Source: Nitrospiria bacterium (GTDB taxonomy: Bacteria > Nitrospirota > Nitrospiria > JACQBZ01). Taken from it: a stretch of 36,227 bases of DNA. Below, one piece after another: positions 19,312 through 26,708 of the stretch. The number at the start of each line of letters is the position of its first letter. Position 1 is the first letter of the stretch. The notes beneath the pieces are model-generated. The model did not search any database. It had not been told where the DNA came from and worked only from the letters and a program-made list of their open reading frames with translations. The stretch covers positions 1 to 36,227 of the forward strand of contig DATIYJ010000063.1 in NCBI GenBank assembly GCA_035517655.1, read 5' to 3'. The translations under genes and the position numbers were made by a program.

Positions 19312-21732
19312 ATGAAAGAGGGCGACCGTTTTCAACGGGCGTTTGAGGATGCCGCCATCGGCATGGCCCTCCTGGCCGTGGAGCCGCTCGGCCGATACAT
19401 CGAGGTCAATCCGACCTTCTGCCGAATGACCGGTTACACGCGGGAAGAACTGCTCGCCCGAAATTTCCAAAGCATCACGGCCTCTCAAGACATCGACAGG
19501 AACGTCGAGCAGTTGCAACCGCTCTTGCGGGGAAGCATCCCCTCCATCCAACTGGAAAAACGGTACGTCCGCAAAGACGGAGGTTTGTTTTGGGTCCGCT
19601 TGAACGTTTCCCTCGTCCGAGACGACCGGGCCCAACCCTTGTACTTCATTGTCCAAGTCGAAGACATCGACGACCACAAACAGACGGAAGAGGCGTTGCG
19701 CGACTCCGGTCAACTCAATGAACAAATCATTCGGAGCGCCCGCGAAGGCATTGTTGTTCATGATCGCGAGCTGCGATACCGGGCCTGGAATCCCTACATG
19801 GAGGAGATGACCGGCCTGCGGTCGGAGTGGGTGTTGGGAAAACATCCCCTCGAGCTGGTTTCCATTCAGCGAGAGCACGGAAGACACATCCTGACCGAAG
19901 AAAACGTAAAAGAAATCCTGGACGGCCTGACCCGGGCCATGGCCGGCGAAACCGTCACGCGGCGGGACCTCGCGGTGATGTTAAAACAGGCCGGGCAAAC
20001 AACGTGGAACTCGGTCCGATACGATCCGCTTAAAAACGCGCAGGGCGAGATCACGGGTGTGATCGTCACGGCGAGGGACATCACGGAGCGCAAGCGGGCG
20101 GAAGAGGCCTTGCGGGAGTCGGGTCAATTCAACCAGCAAGTGGTCGCCAATGTCCGAGAGGGCATCATCGTTTATGATCGCGATTTGCGGTATTTGGTTT
20201 GGAATCCGTTCATGGAGGAGCTGACCGGCTTGCGGGCCGAGAAGGTTCTGGGGAAACGGCCGAGGGATTTATTGTCGATTTACCAAGAGGAGCACGGCAA
20301 GCTTCTGATGGAAAAAGAGACCGTGGAAGCCATCGAGGCCAGCATCCAACGGGCGATGGCCGGGGAGACTTTTTCGTATCTGGATATCCCGTTTTTGATC
20401 AAGCCGTACGGCGAGACGGGCTGGACCTCGGTGCGGTACGGTCCGTTCCGCAACGCCCAGGGCGATATCGTCGGCGTCATCGCAACGGTGAGGGACATCA
20501 CCGAGCAGAAACACCTGGAGGAACAGCTGCGCCATGCCCAAAAACTGGAAGCGGTCGGCCAATTGGCCGGAGGGGTCGCGCACGAATTCAACAACATGCT
20601 GACGGCCATCATGGGGAATCTCGACCTGGCGATCGATCAAATACCCGCGGCATCGGATCAGCGGTCCATCCTGACCGCGGCGTTGCAGGCGGCCCGCCGG
20701 GCCGCGTCGCTGACGCAACAGTTGCTCACCTTCAGTCACCGGAGTCCCATGGACCTTCAACCCCAGGACCTCGGCGCCATAGCCAACGACGTCGCGCACC
20801 TCCTGCGCCAAACCTTTGATCGACGGATCGAGGTCACGGTCCACGCCGCCGGAGACCTCTGGACGGTTCTCGCGGATGCCGGGCAGATGCACCAAGTGAT
20901 CATGAACCTCTGCGTCAACGCACGGGATTCCCTGGTCGACTGCATAAACGGAGCGGTTCGGGAACCCGTTCCGGCCGGCTGGGCCCCCCGCATCGTCATT
21001 GCGGCGGAAAACGTCCGGATCGATGACGCCTACTGCAAGCTGCACCTCGACGCCCGGCCCGGAGAATACCTTCGCTTCTCGGTCAACGACAACGGCTACG
21101 GCATCGAAGAAACGATCAGCCATCGCATTTTCGAACCGTTCTTCACCACCAAAGAAGTCGGACGGGGCACGGGACTCGGCCTGGCCACGGTTTACGGAAT
21201 CATGAAGCAGCATCAAGGCTGGATCGATCTGTCCAGCGCCAAATTTAAGGGTACGACCTTCAAGCTCTATCTCCCCCGCACCCACCGGACGGCGGGCCCG
21301 ACGCCCCCGAAGGCCGCGCGGGGAGAAGAGCCCGCGCGCGGGACCGAAACCATCCTGTTCGTCGACGATGAAGCCCCCATTCGCCGCCTGGGCCAGACGA
21401 TCCTGGAGCATCACGGATATACCGTGCTGCTGGCCAAAGACGGCGAGGAAGCGATCGAAGTTTTCAAGCGGGAACACGGCCGGATCAACCTGGTCGTGCT
21501 GGACTTGACGATGCCCCGCATGTCGGGACATGAGGTTCTCAGACAGCTTCTTCACCTGGACCCGGCCATGCGCTTCCTGATCTCAAGCGGCCATCAAACG
21601 CCGGGGACCTCGACCGAACTCCAGAATCTCGGGATGATCGATCTCGTCCCCAAACCCTACAGCCCAGACGAACTCGCGCACAGCGTGAGAAAGCTCCTGG
21701 ACGCCGCCCTCCCTCCGAGAGAAGTTCGGTAG
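19312..21732 (+). CDS. hybrid histidine kinase with three PAS domains and a receiver
   Basis: This is an 806-aa cytoplasmic sensor kinase with no membrane segment. Domains in order: PAS-PAC 1 (about 10-122), PAS-PAC 2 (about 133-258), PAS-PAC 3 (about 270-395), dimerisation H-box GGVAHEFNNMLTAI with His near 424, an HATPase domain ending in GRGTGLGLATVYGIMKQHQG (near 616-635), and a C-terminal receiver (about 677-800) with phospho-acceptor Asp in VVLDLTMPRMSG and Lys in VPKPY. PAS 2 and PAS 3 are close copies of each other. The ATG at 19312 has GGAGAG upstream; an open frame extends 69 codons further back into the preceding gene without support. The signal is unknown. Confidence 0.92.
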   Translation: MKEGDRFQRAFEDAAIGMALLAVEPLGRYIEVNPTFCRMTGYTREELLARNFQSITASQDIDRNVEQLQPLLRGSIPSIQLEKRYVRKDGGLFWVRLNVSLVRDDRAQPLYFIVQVEDIDDHKQTEEALRDSGQLNEQIIRSAREGIVVHDRELRYRAWNPYMEEMTGLRSEWVLGKHPLELVSIQREHGRHILTEENVKEILDGLTRAMAGETVTRRDLAVMLKQAGQTTWNSVRYDPLKNAQGEITGVIVTARDITERKRAEEALRESGQFNQQVVANVREGIIVYDRDLRYLVWNPFMEELTGLRAEKVLGKRPRDLLSIYQEEHGKLLMEKETVEAIEASIQRAMAGETFSYLDIPFLIKPYGETGWTSVRYGPFRNAQGDIVGVIATVRDITEQKHLEEQLRHAQKLEAVGQLAGGVAHEFNNMLTAIMGNLDLAIDQIPAASDQRSILTAALQAARRAASLTQQLLTFSHRSPMDLQPQDLGAIANDVAHLLRQTFDRRIEVTVHAAGDLWTVLADAGQMHQVIMNLCVNARDSLVDCINGAVREPVPAGWAPRIVIAAENVRIDDAYCKLHLDARPGEYLRFSVNDNGYGIEETISHRIFEPFFTTKEVGRGTGLGLATVYGIMKQHQGWIDLSSAKFKGTTFKLYLPRTHRTAGPTPPKAARGEEPARGTETILFVDDEAPIRRLGQTILEHHGYTVLLAKDGEEAIEVFKREHGRINLVVLDLTMPRMSGHEVLRQLLHLDPAMRFLISSGHQTPGTSTELQNLGMIDLVPKPYSPDELAHSVRKLLDAALPPREVR

Positions 21733-21743
21733 AGACAACCCTC

Positions 21744-21772
21744 TTGATCATCCCGTTCGACGCCTGTATAAT
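21744..21772 (+). promoter_or_regulatory. promoter of the YggX-like gene
   Basis: TTGATC (21744-21749), a 17-bp spacer and a consensus TATAAT (21767-21772) lie just after the kinase stop. The predicted leader is about 180 nt and includes the palindrome at 21910-21937. Confidence 0.65.
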
Positions 21773-21909
21773 GAACCTCGCTCTTCTGCGAATACCGAAC
21801 GAACAACGTGAGCGGGACGGGGAGGCGGATCAGATGCAAGATGCAGGAGGATGGATGCCGGTGAAAAATCGCTTCATCACCCGCATCCTTCATCCGGGAC
21901 GAAGCCCCC

Positions 21910-21937
21910 GTAGTCGGGCGGCGACGCGATCCCCTAC
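21910..21937. repeat. GTAGGGG-type palindrome, degenerate copy 3
   Basis: Read on the minus strand this is TTTGTAGGGG, then a GATCGCGTCGCC core, ending in CTACGG, with the same ends as copies 1 and 2 but poorer internal pairing. It sits in the 5' leader of the YggX-like gene, 20 bp before the start codon. Confidence 0.4.
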
Positions 21938-21957
21938 AAAATAGATCGGAGGAACGA

Positions 21958-22209
21958 ATGGCCGAAGTGAAGTGCGTGCATTGCGGACTGACCCGCGAGG
22001 GAATAACGGGATACGCCTACGGAGGACAGCTCGAAGCCGAGATCAAGTCGAAGATCTGCGGCGTCTGCTGGCAGGAATGGAAAGGCATGTCGATCAAGAT
22101 CATCAACGAATACCGCCTGGACCTCAACGATCCTCACGCCAACAAGATCCTCATGGATCAAATGCGGGGCTTTTTGAACATGCCCAGCGCGGAAGGCCAG
22201 CCCAAATAA
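21958..22209 (+). CDS. YggX-like Fe(II)-trafficking family protein with two CxxC motifs
   Basis: The 83-aa product aligns by eye with the Fe(2+)-trafficking/oxidative-damage-protection family (E. coli YggX): an EG near 14-15, an AEI..KIC..CW..W segment, then INEYRLDLNDPHANKILMDQ and a final MRGFL. In the E. coli protein these are LGKRIYNEIS, WAQWQ, INEKKLN and MVNFLF. E. coli YggX has a single conserved cysteine. This protein has four, as CVHC (6, 9) and CGVC (34, 37), which could make a metal-binding or redox site. GGAGG precedes the ATG. The neighbouring sensor kinase and thioredoxin-like gene suggest an oxidative-stress context, but that is inference. Confidence 0.75.
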   Translation: MAEVKCVHCGLTREGITGYAYGGQLEAEIKSKICGVCWQEWKGMSIKIINEYRLDLNDPHANKILMDQMRGFLNMPSAEGQPK

Positions 22210-22224
22210 CCCGTCCATGGAAGC

Positions 22225-22929
22225 CTAGCCGTACCGGTCTTCCGTCCAGGGATCGGCGCCGTTGGAATATCCCCGCACCTCCCAGAAACCCGGACGGTCT
22301 TCCGCAAGGAAGGCCATCGCCTTGATCCATTTCGCGCTTTTCCAGGCATAGCGTTTCGGGATGACCATGCGCGCCGGCCCGCCGTGCTCGATAGACAAGG
22401 GCTGTCCGTTCCAGCGATGGGCGATCAGGACGTCGTCGTCGTTCAATACCGACAACGGAACGTTGGTGGAATAGCCGTCGTGCGAGGTGAAGAGCACATG
22501 CTTCGCCCCGGGCTTCGGCCGGACCACGTCGAGGAGATGCTTGAAGGACACCCCTTCCCAGCGATTGTCGAAGGTGCTCCAGGTCGTCACGCAATGAAAG
22601 TCCGTCAAAAGCGCGACCTGCGGCTGGGCCATGAAGTCCTGCCAATCCCATGTCACCGGATTCTCGACCAAGCCCTGGACATCGAGCGACCATTTTTCAA
22701 GCGGCACCTCGGGCTGGAGGCCGAGGTCCAGGACCGGGAAGCCCTTCGCCAAATGCTGACCGGGGGGCAGCCGGGGCTTCTCCCTGGATTGTGCGTCGGG
22801 GTTTTGCCGCACCGAAACCCCTTCTTCCCGGCCCTGCCCGTCCGGCAGGCGGGCCTGCGGCGTGAGTCCCCGCTTCTCGCGCGCCCATTCTTCTTTTTTC
22901 TGAATCAGTTTATCTTTGGGATCGCTCAT
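22225..22929 (-). CDS. sulfite oxidase-fold molybdopterin enzyme (YuiH-like, cytoplasmic)
   Basis: The 234-aa protein belongs to the oxidoreductase molybdopterin-binding family. The Mo-ligating cysteine is Cys113 in DFHCVTTWS, and the pterin-binding regions are recognisable: FDNRWEGVSF, LFTSHDGYSTNVPL, and the LSIEHGGPARMVIPKRYAWK stretch. The C-terminal dimerisation domain of true sulfite oxidases is absent, as in YedY and YuiH. Unlike YedY there is no Tat signal peptide; the N-terminus is charged (KDKLIQKKEEWAREKRG), so it is likely cytoplasmic. The substrate is unknown. A MoaB gene lies 10 kb away. The start is ATG without a Shine-Dalgarno but with a -10 box 8 nt upstream. Confidence 0.88.
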   Translation of the reverse strand: MSDPKDKLIQKKEEWAREKRGLTPQARLPDGQGREEGVSVRQNPDAQSREKPRLPPGQHLAKGFPVLDLGLQPEVPLEKWSLDVQGLVENPVTWDWQDFMAQPQVALLTDFHCVTTWSTFDNRWEGVSFKHLLDVVRPKPGAKHVLFTSHDGYSTNVPLSVLNDDDVLIAHRWNGQPLSIEHGGPARMVIPKRYAWKSAKWIKAMAFLAEDRPGFWEVRGYSNGADPWTEDRYG

Positions 22930-22937
22930 CGCGTTTC

Positions 22938-22966
22938 ATTCTAACATCAGCCATGCTCCTGTTCAA
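22938..22966 (-). promoter_or_regulatory. promoter of the molybdoenzyme gene, near-leaderless
   Basis: On the minus strand there is TTGAAC (22961-22966), a 17-bp spacer and TAGAAT (22938-22943). Eight bases separate the -10 box from the ATG, so the mRNA would begin within one or two bases of the start codon. It lies back to back with the ABC-F promoter. Confidence 0.65.
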
Positions 22967-22985
22967 GATTGCTTCATCCCGCAAG

Positions 22986-23015
22986 TTGACATATCGTCGC
23001 CGAACCCTTTATATT
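22986..23015 (+). promoter_or_regulatory. promoter of the ABC-F gene and its leader RNA
   Basis: A consensus TTGACA (22986-22991) is followed by an 18-bp spacer and TATATT (23010-23015). The expected start is near 23022, giving a 5' leader of about 175 nt before the ATG at 23197. Confidence 0.7.
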
Positions 23016-23021
23016 AGTTAA

Positions 23022-23196
23022 TTTGAACGACAATTCTATGCGGTGGGTGGCGCAGGCGGGCGCCCCATCCGACCGCAACGCAAAAGCCAAGGGCTCTTTT
23101 GTGGGGTTCCCCTTATCAATTATCGGAGCATGCCAAGTGAGGACGGATGGGGCTGCCGAAGGACAGGACCCGCCAATGGAGCAGGATTAAACACGA
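23022..23196 (+). ncRNA. structured 5' leader RNA of the ABC-F gene, unknown class
   Basis: The leader folds on paper into a closed multi-branch structure. P1 pairs GGCGGG (23055-23060) with CCCGCC (23169-23174). P2 pairs the ten bases GCCCCATCCG (23062-23071) perfectly with CGGATGGGGC (23144-23153), 72 bases apart. P3 is a hairpin TGCC-GAA-GGaCA (23154-23165) between P2 and P1. Inside P2 lie AAAAGCC/GGCTcTTTT (23082-23100) and a G4/C4 hairpin (23103-23112). There is no U tract after it, so it is not a simple intrinsic attenuator. I do not recognise it as a known riboswitch. The boundaries are inferred from the promoter and start codon. Confidence 0.5.
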
Positions 23197-25152
23197 ATGA
23201 TATCCATTCAACAGATTTCAAAACGCTTCGGCGGACGCGTGCTTTTTAAAGACGCGTCGCTCCGGATCGGGATTGATGACCGCGTGGCGCTGGTCGGGCC
23301 GAACGGAGCCGGGAAAACGACGCTGATCGAGATGATCGCCGGCCGGGTCTCGCCCGACAGCGGAACGATCGCGATCAACAAAAAGGCCGTGATCGGCTAC
23401 CTGACGCAGGAGTTGGAGGCCCACCGGGGCAAAACCGTTCTGGAAGAAGTCCTGTCCGGCGGCGCCGACGTCTCCTCCATCGAACATCATCTGCGTCTTT
23501 TGGAAGAGGAGATCGCGACGGCCTCTCCCGAAGCGGCCGAGGAGCTGCTCCGGCACTACGGGGAACTCCAGTCAAAGTACGAGCATCTGGGCGGGTATTC
23601 GCTCGAGGCCCGCGCCCGGGAGATCCTGTTCGGACTCGGTTTCAAGGAAAAGCAGCTTTCACGCCCGATGGAGGAGCTCTCCGGAGGCTGGCGGATGCGG
23701 GCCGCCCTCGCGCGACTGCTCCTATCCGGACCGGACCTTCTGCTCTTGGATGAACCGACCAACCATCTCGATCTGGAGTCGGTCATCTGGCTGGAAGGGT
23801 TCCTGGCCGACTACGCCGGCGCGATCCTGCTGATCTCCCACGACCGGAATTTCATGAACCGGCTCGCGACCCGCGTGGTGGAAGTCGACCGGCAGCAGTT
23901 GATCTCGTATGCAGGCAATTACGACCAGTTTGTCGCGGCCAAGGCCCAGGCGCAGGAAATTCTCGATGCGACCGCCAAGAACCAGCAGAAAAAGATCGAC
24001 CAGACCCAGGCCTTCATCGATCGTTTCCGGTACCAGGCCACGAAGGCCCGGCAGGTCCAGAGCCGGATCAAGATGCTGGACAAGATGGACAAGGTCGATA
24101 CGGCCCCGGAGCAGAAACGCGTCCGGTTCTCGTTTCCCGATCCGCCCCGGAGCGGAGAATCGGTCATCCGCTTGATCGACCTCGACAAATCGTACGACGG
24201 GAACCCGATCTACCGCGGGTTGAACGTCGAACTGCGCCGCGGCGAGCGGATCGCCCTGGTCGGCCCGAACGGGGCGGGGAAATCCACCCTGCTCAAGCTC
24301 CTGGCCGGCGTTCTTCCCTTCGAAAAAGGCGAGCGCCGCCTGGGCCACAACGTCACCCTGGCTTACTACGCGCAGCATCAACTCGAACTTTTAAACCCGA
24401 AAAACACCGTCCTGGATGAAATCACCGGGGCCGCGCCGCTGGAAGAGCAGTCGTTTCTCCGCGCGATCCTCGGACGCTTCCTGTTTTCCGGCGACGACGC
24501 GAAGAAGAAAGTGGCCGTCCTCTCGGGCGGGGAGAAAAGCCGCCTGGCCCTGGCCAAGATGCTGATCCGCCCGGCCAATCTTCTCCTGATGGATGAGCCG
24601 ACCAACCATCTGGATATTCCTTCCCGGGACGTTCTGGAAGAGGCCCTCGGCGGTTATTCTGGGACGATCGGGTTCATCACGCACGACCGGCATTTCATCC
24701 GGTCCGTGGCCAACAAAATCATCGAGGTCCGGAACGGAGAGGTCACCTCCTACGGCGGGGACTACGATTACTATCTCTATAAGAAGAAGGCCGCGGCGGA
24801 AGGCCCGTTCCCGCCTTCCGCCGGAGGCGCACCGGCGGCGACCGCAGCGGTCCAAACGACCAAGGCGCGGAAGACCAAGGAGCAGAAACGGGCCGAGGCG
24901 GAAGCGAGAAATCGGTTGTACCGGGAGAAAAATCCGGTCAAGGAACGGCTGTCCCGGATCGAGTCGGAAATCGACGAGGCCGAGACGGTCTTCAAAAATC
25001 TCACGGCCTCGCTGGCCGATCCGGAATTATACCAGGATAAGAAACGGTTTTTTGAAACGGTGGACGCCCACGCGCGGGCGCAACGGCGGGTCGAAGAATT
25101 GACGGCCGAGTGGGAACAATTATCGGCCGCAACGGCCGAATCAACATCATAA
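23197..25152 (+). CDS. ABC-F family ATPase (ribosome-associated type)
   Basis: ABC-F proteins are soluble twin-ATPase factors that act on the ribosome E site (translation regulation, stalled-ribosome rescue or antibiotic protection), not transporters. The 651-aa product has domain 1 with Walker [12 protein letters not shown] (about 34-44), signature [14 protein letters not shown] (about 162) and Walker [13 protein letters not shown] (about 181-192). A charged linker of about 80 residues (240-320) follows. Domain 2 has [11 protein letters not shown] (about 356), [13 protein letters not shown] (about 443) and [12 protein letters not shown] (about 462). A C-terminal basic, then coiled-coil, tail (about 545-651) resembles Uup/YheS types. 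Preceded by a structured leader, its expression is probably controlled at RNA level. Confidence 0.93.
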   Translation: MISIQQISKRFGGRVLFKDASLRIGIDDRVALVGPNGAGKTTLIEMIAGRVSPDSGTIAINKKAVIGYLTQELEAHRGKTVLEEVLSGGADVSSIEHHLRLLEEEIATASPEAAEELLRHYGELQSKYEHLGGYSLEARAREILFGLGFKEKQLSRPMEELSGGWRMRAALARLLLSGPDLLLLDEPTNHLDLESVIWLEGFLADYAGAILLISHDRNFMNRLATRVVEVDRQQLISYAGNYDQFVAAKAQAQEILDATAKNQQKKIDQTQAFIDRFRYQATKARQVQSRIKMLDKMDKVDTAPEQKRVRFSFPDPPRSGESVIRLIDLDKSYDGNPIYRGLNVELRRGERIALVGPNGAGKSTLLKLLAGVLPFEKGERRLGHNVTLAYYAQHQLELLNPKNTVLDEITGAAPLEEQSFLRAILGRFLFSGDDAKKKVAVLSGGEKSRLALAKMLIRPANLLLMDEPTNHLDIPSRDVLEEALGGYSGTIGFITHDRHFIRSVANKIIEVRNGEVTSYGGDYDYYLYKKKAAAEGPFPPSAGGAPAATAAVQTTKARKTKEQKRAEAEARNRLYREKNPVKERLSRIESEIDEAETVFKNLTASLADPELYQDKKRFFETVDAHARAQRRVEELTAEWEQLSAATAESTS

Positions 25153-25536
25153 CCTTCTAAACAACGCCACCAGATCGCTGAAGCCGGACGCTTTCAGACG
25201 CCCTTCCGCCATCAGCCGGACGGCCTCTTCCTTCGCCTTCGCCCGTCCCGCGCCCTTCGATTGTGGTCTCTCGTGCTCGGCCGCGATCCGGAGCGCCGCG
25301 TTAAAATCCTTCTCCAGCTTGTCCTTCACGATCGAATTTTTTTCGAGCCGCGGCAGGAGCGAAGCCCAAATCTGCCGGAGCTGCTCGGCAAACTGTTCCG
25401 GCGTGAACTGCTCCACCGCCTTTTCCCCGGCCGCCGGCTGGAGCGACTTCCATAACAAGGTATAGAACCGCGTGAGCTCTGCGGCCAGTTCGAGAAATAT
25501 CCGGTCTTTGGAAGAATCGTTCAATGGTCCAGACAT
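25147..25536 (-). CDS. small helical protein of unknown function
   Basis: I do not recognise this 129-aa protein. It is predicted mostly helical and soluble, with an acidic and hydrophobic N-terminal half ([39 protein letters not shown]), a basic, Ala-rich stretch ([20 protein letters not shown]) and a short C-terminal segment ([11 protein letters not shown]). It starts 6 bp after the transketolase gene, so the two probably share an mRNA. Its 3' end overlaps the convergent ABC-F gene by 6 bp. The codon pattern matches the neighbours and the frame looks genuine. Confidence 0.7.
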   Translation of the reverse strand: MSGPLNDSSKDRIFLELAAELTRFYTLLWKSLQPAAGEKAVEQFTPEQFAEQLRQIWASLLPRLEKNSIVKDKLEKDFNAALRIAAEHERPQSKGAGRAKAKEEAVRLMAEGRLKASGFSDLVALFRRL

Positions 25537-25542
25537 GAATTT

Positions 25543-26481
25543 CTAACAGACGGTCTCGATGGCCTCGACAATGGCGCGGGCGGTCAGGCCGTACCGCTCA
25601 AGCAACTGGGCCGGCGTCCCGGACTCGGCGTAGGTGTTCTTCAGGCCGACGAACTCCATCGGAACGGGGTGGTTTTGAACAACCACCTGGGCGACCCGGC
25701 TGCCCAGACCGCCGTCGGTCAGGTGCTCTTCCGCCGTGACGATGGCTCCGGTCTCCCGGGCGGCGGCCACGATCGCCTCTTCATCGAGCGGTTTGACGGT
25801 GTGCATATCGATCACGCGGACATCGATCCCCTTGGCGACGCACTGTTCAGCCGCCTCCAGCGCTTCCCAGACCAGCATCCCGATCGCGATGACGGTGACA
25901 TCCCTGCCCGGACGGAGGAGTTTGGCGCGGCCGATCTCAAACGGCTCCCCCGGCGCATAGATCAAAGGGACGGCCGGACGGCCGGTCCGGATGAAAACCG
26001 GGCCCGGATGCTCCGCCGCCCGTTTCACGAGCGCGCGCGTGGCCACCTCATCCGCCGGGACGAGAACCGTGAATTTGGGAAGGGAGCAGGCCAGCGCGAG
26101 GTCCTCCACGGCCATCTGCGAAGCGCCGTCCTGGCCCAGGCTGATCCCGCTGTGCGACCCGCACAATTTCACGTTCAGGTGAGGGTTCGCGACCGACATC
26201 CTTAACTGGTCGTAGGTCTTGCACATGAGAAAGGCCGAGAAGCTGGAGGCGAACGGAATTTTTCCGCAGGCGGCGAATCCGGAGGCCGCCGAAACCAGGT
26301 TCGCCTCGGCGATGCCGAAATTAAAAAACCGCTCCGGAAATTCCTTGCCGAACGCCCGGCTCTTGGTCGAGCCGGAGACGTCGCCGTCCAGAACCACGAC
26401 GTCGGGATTTTCCTTTCCGAGCTCGGCCAGCGCCGCCCCATAGGCGTCCCGCGTCGCCAGACCCATTTTCTTCTCGCGCAT
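25543..26481 (-). CDS. transketolase, C-terminal half
   Basis: The 312-aa product covers the pyrimidine-binding and C-terminal domains of transketolase. It has the FFNFGIAEANLVSAASGFA segment with the catalytic Glu near residue 59, HSGISLGQDGASQMAVEDLA, VLVPADEVATRALVKRA, and the C-terminal TAEEHLTDGGLGS. Split transketolases are encoded as an N-terminal (ThDP-binding) and a C-terminal subunit, normally adjacent. Here the N-terminal half is missing from the window: upstream is the divergent acs, downstream an unknown gene. I start at the ATG at 26481, preceded by AAGGAGG. A longer frame to 26571 runs through the promoter. Confidence 0.85.
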   Translation of the reverse strand: MREKKMGLATRDAYGAALAELGKENPDVVVLDGDVSGSTKSRAFGKEFPERFFNFGIAEANLVSAASGFAACGKIPFASSFSAFLMCKTYDQLRMSVANPHLNVKLCGSHSGISLGQDGASQMAVEDLALACSLPKFTVLVPADEVATRALVKRAAEHPGPVFIRTGRPAVPLIYAPGEPFEIGRAKLLRPGRDVTVIAIGMLVWEALEAAEQCVAKGIDVRVIDMHTVKPLDEEAIVAAARETGAIVTAEEHLTDGGLGSRVAQVVVQNHPVPMEFVGLKNTYAESGTPAQLLERYGLTARAIVEAIETVC

Positions 26482-26542
26482 GGTTACAAGAACCTCCTTA
26501 TGATGATCCGCAAAGGATGCTTTTTCCTGAAACGCGGCTCTG

Positions 26543-26571
26543 ATCATAATCGCGCGCGGCCGGGATGTCAA
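26543..26571 (-). promoter_or_regulatory. promoter of the transketolase-half gene
   Basis: On the minus strand there is a consensus TTGACA (26566-26571), a 17-bp spacer and TATGAT (26543-26548). The start is expected near 26536, leaving a leader of about 55 nt with AAGGAGG before the ATG at 26481. Confidence 0.75.
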
Positions 26572-26599
26572 GTCGTTCGCGCGGGGGGCGCCGGGCCGG

Positions 26600-26629
26600 T
26601 TGACAAAGTCCTTCGGGCTACACTACAAT
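26600..26629 (+). promoter_or_regulatory. promoter of acs
   Basis: A consensus TTGACA (26600-26605), 18-bp spacer and TACAAT (26624-26629) lie 80 bp before the acs ATG. They are divergent from the transketolase promoter, 28 bp away. Confidence 0.7.
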
Positions 26630-26708
26630 AGCCGCGTTTGTACCGGCATGGATCCAACGCACGATCACACCCATCCTCTCGCCTTATAGGAGCATCCGGA
26701 GGTCACCC

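Noticed and set aside
23060-23165. Possible c-di-GMP-I (GEMM) riboswitch before the ABC-F gene, from strings like ACGCAAAAGCC and GGCTGCCGAAG
   Set aside because: The invariant GGCAAACC segment and the GAAA tetraloop with its receptor context are missing, spacing is wrong, and the strong 10-bp long-range pairing implies a different fold.
26482-26571. Upstream extension of the transketolase half by 30 codons
   Set aside because: The extension includes the -10 and -35 boxes of the promoter; the ATG at 26481 has AAGGAGG.
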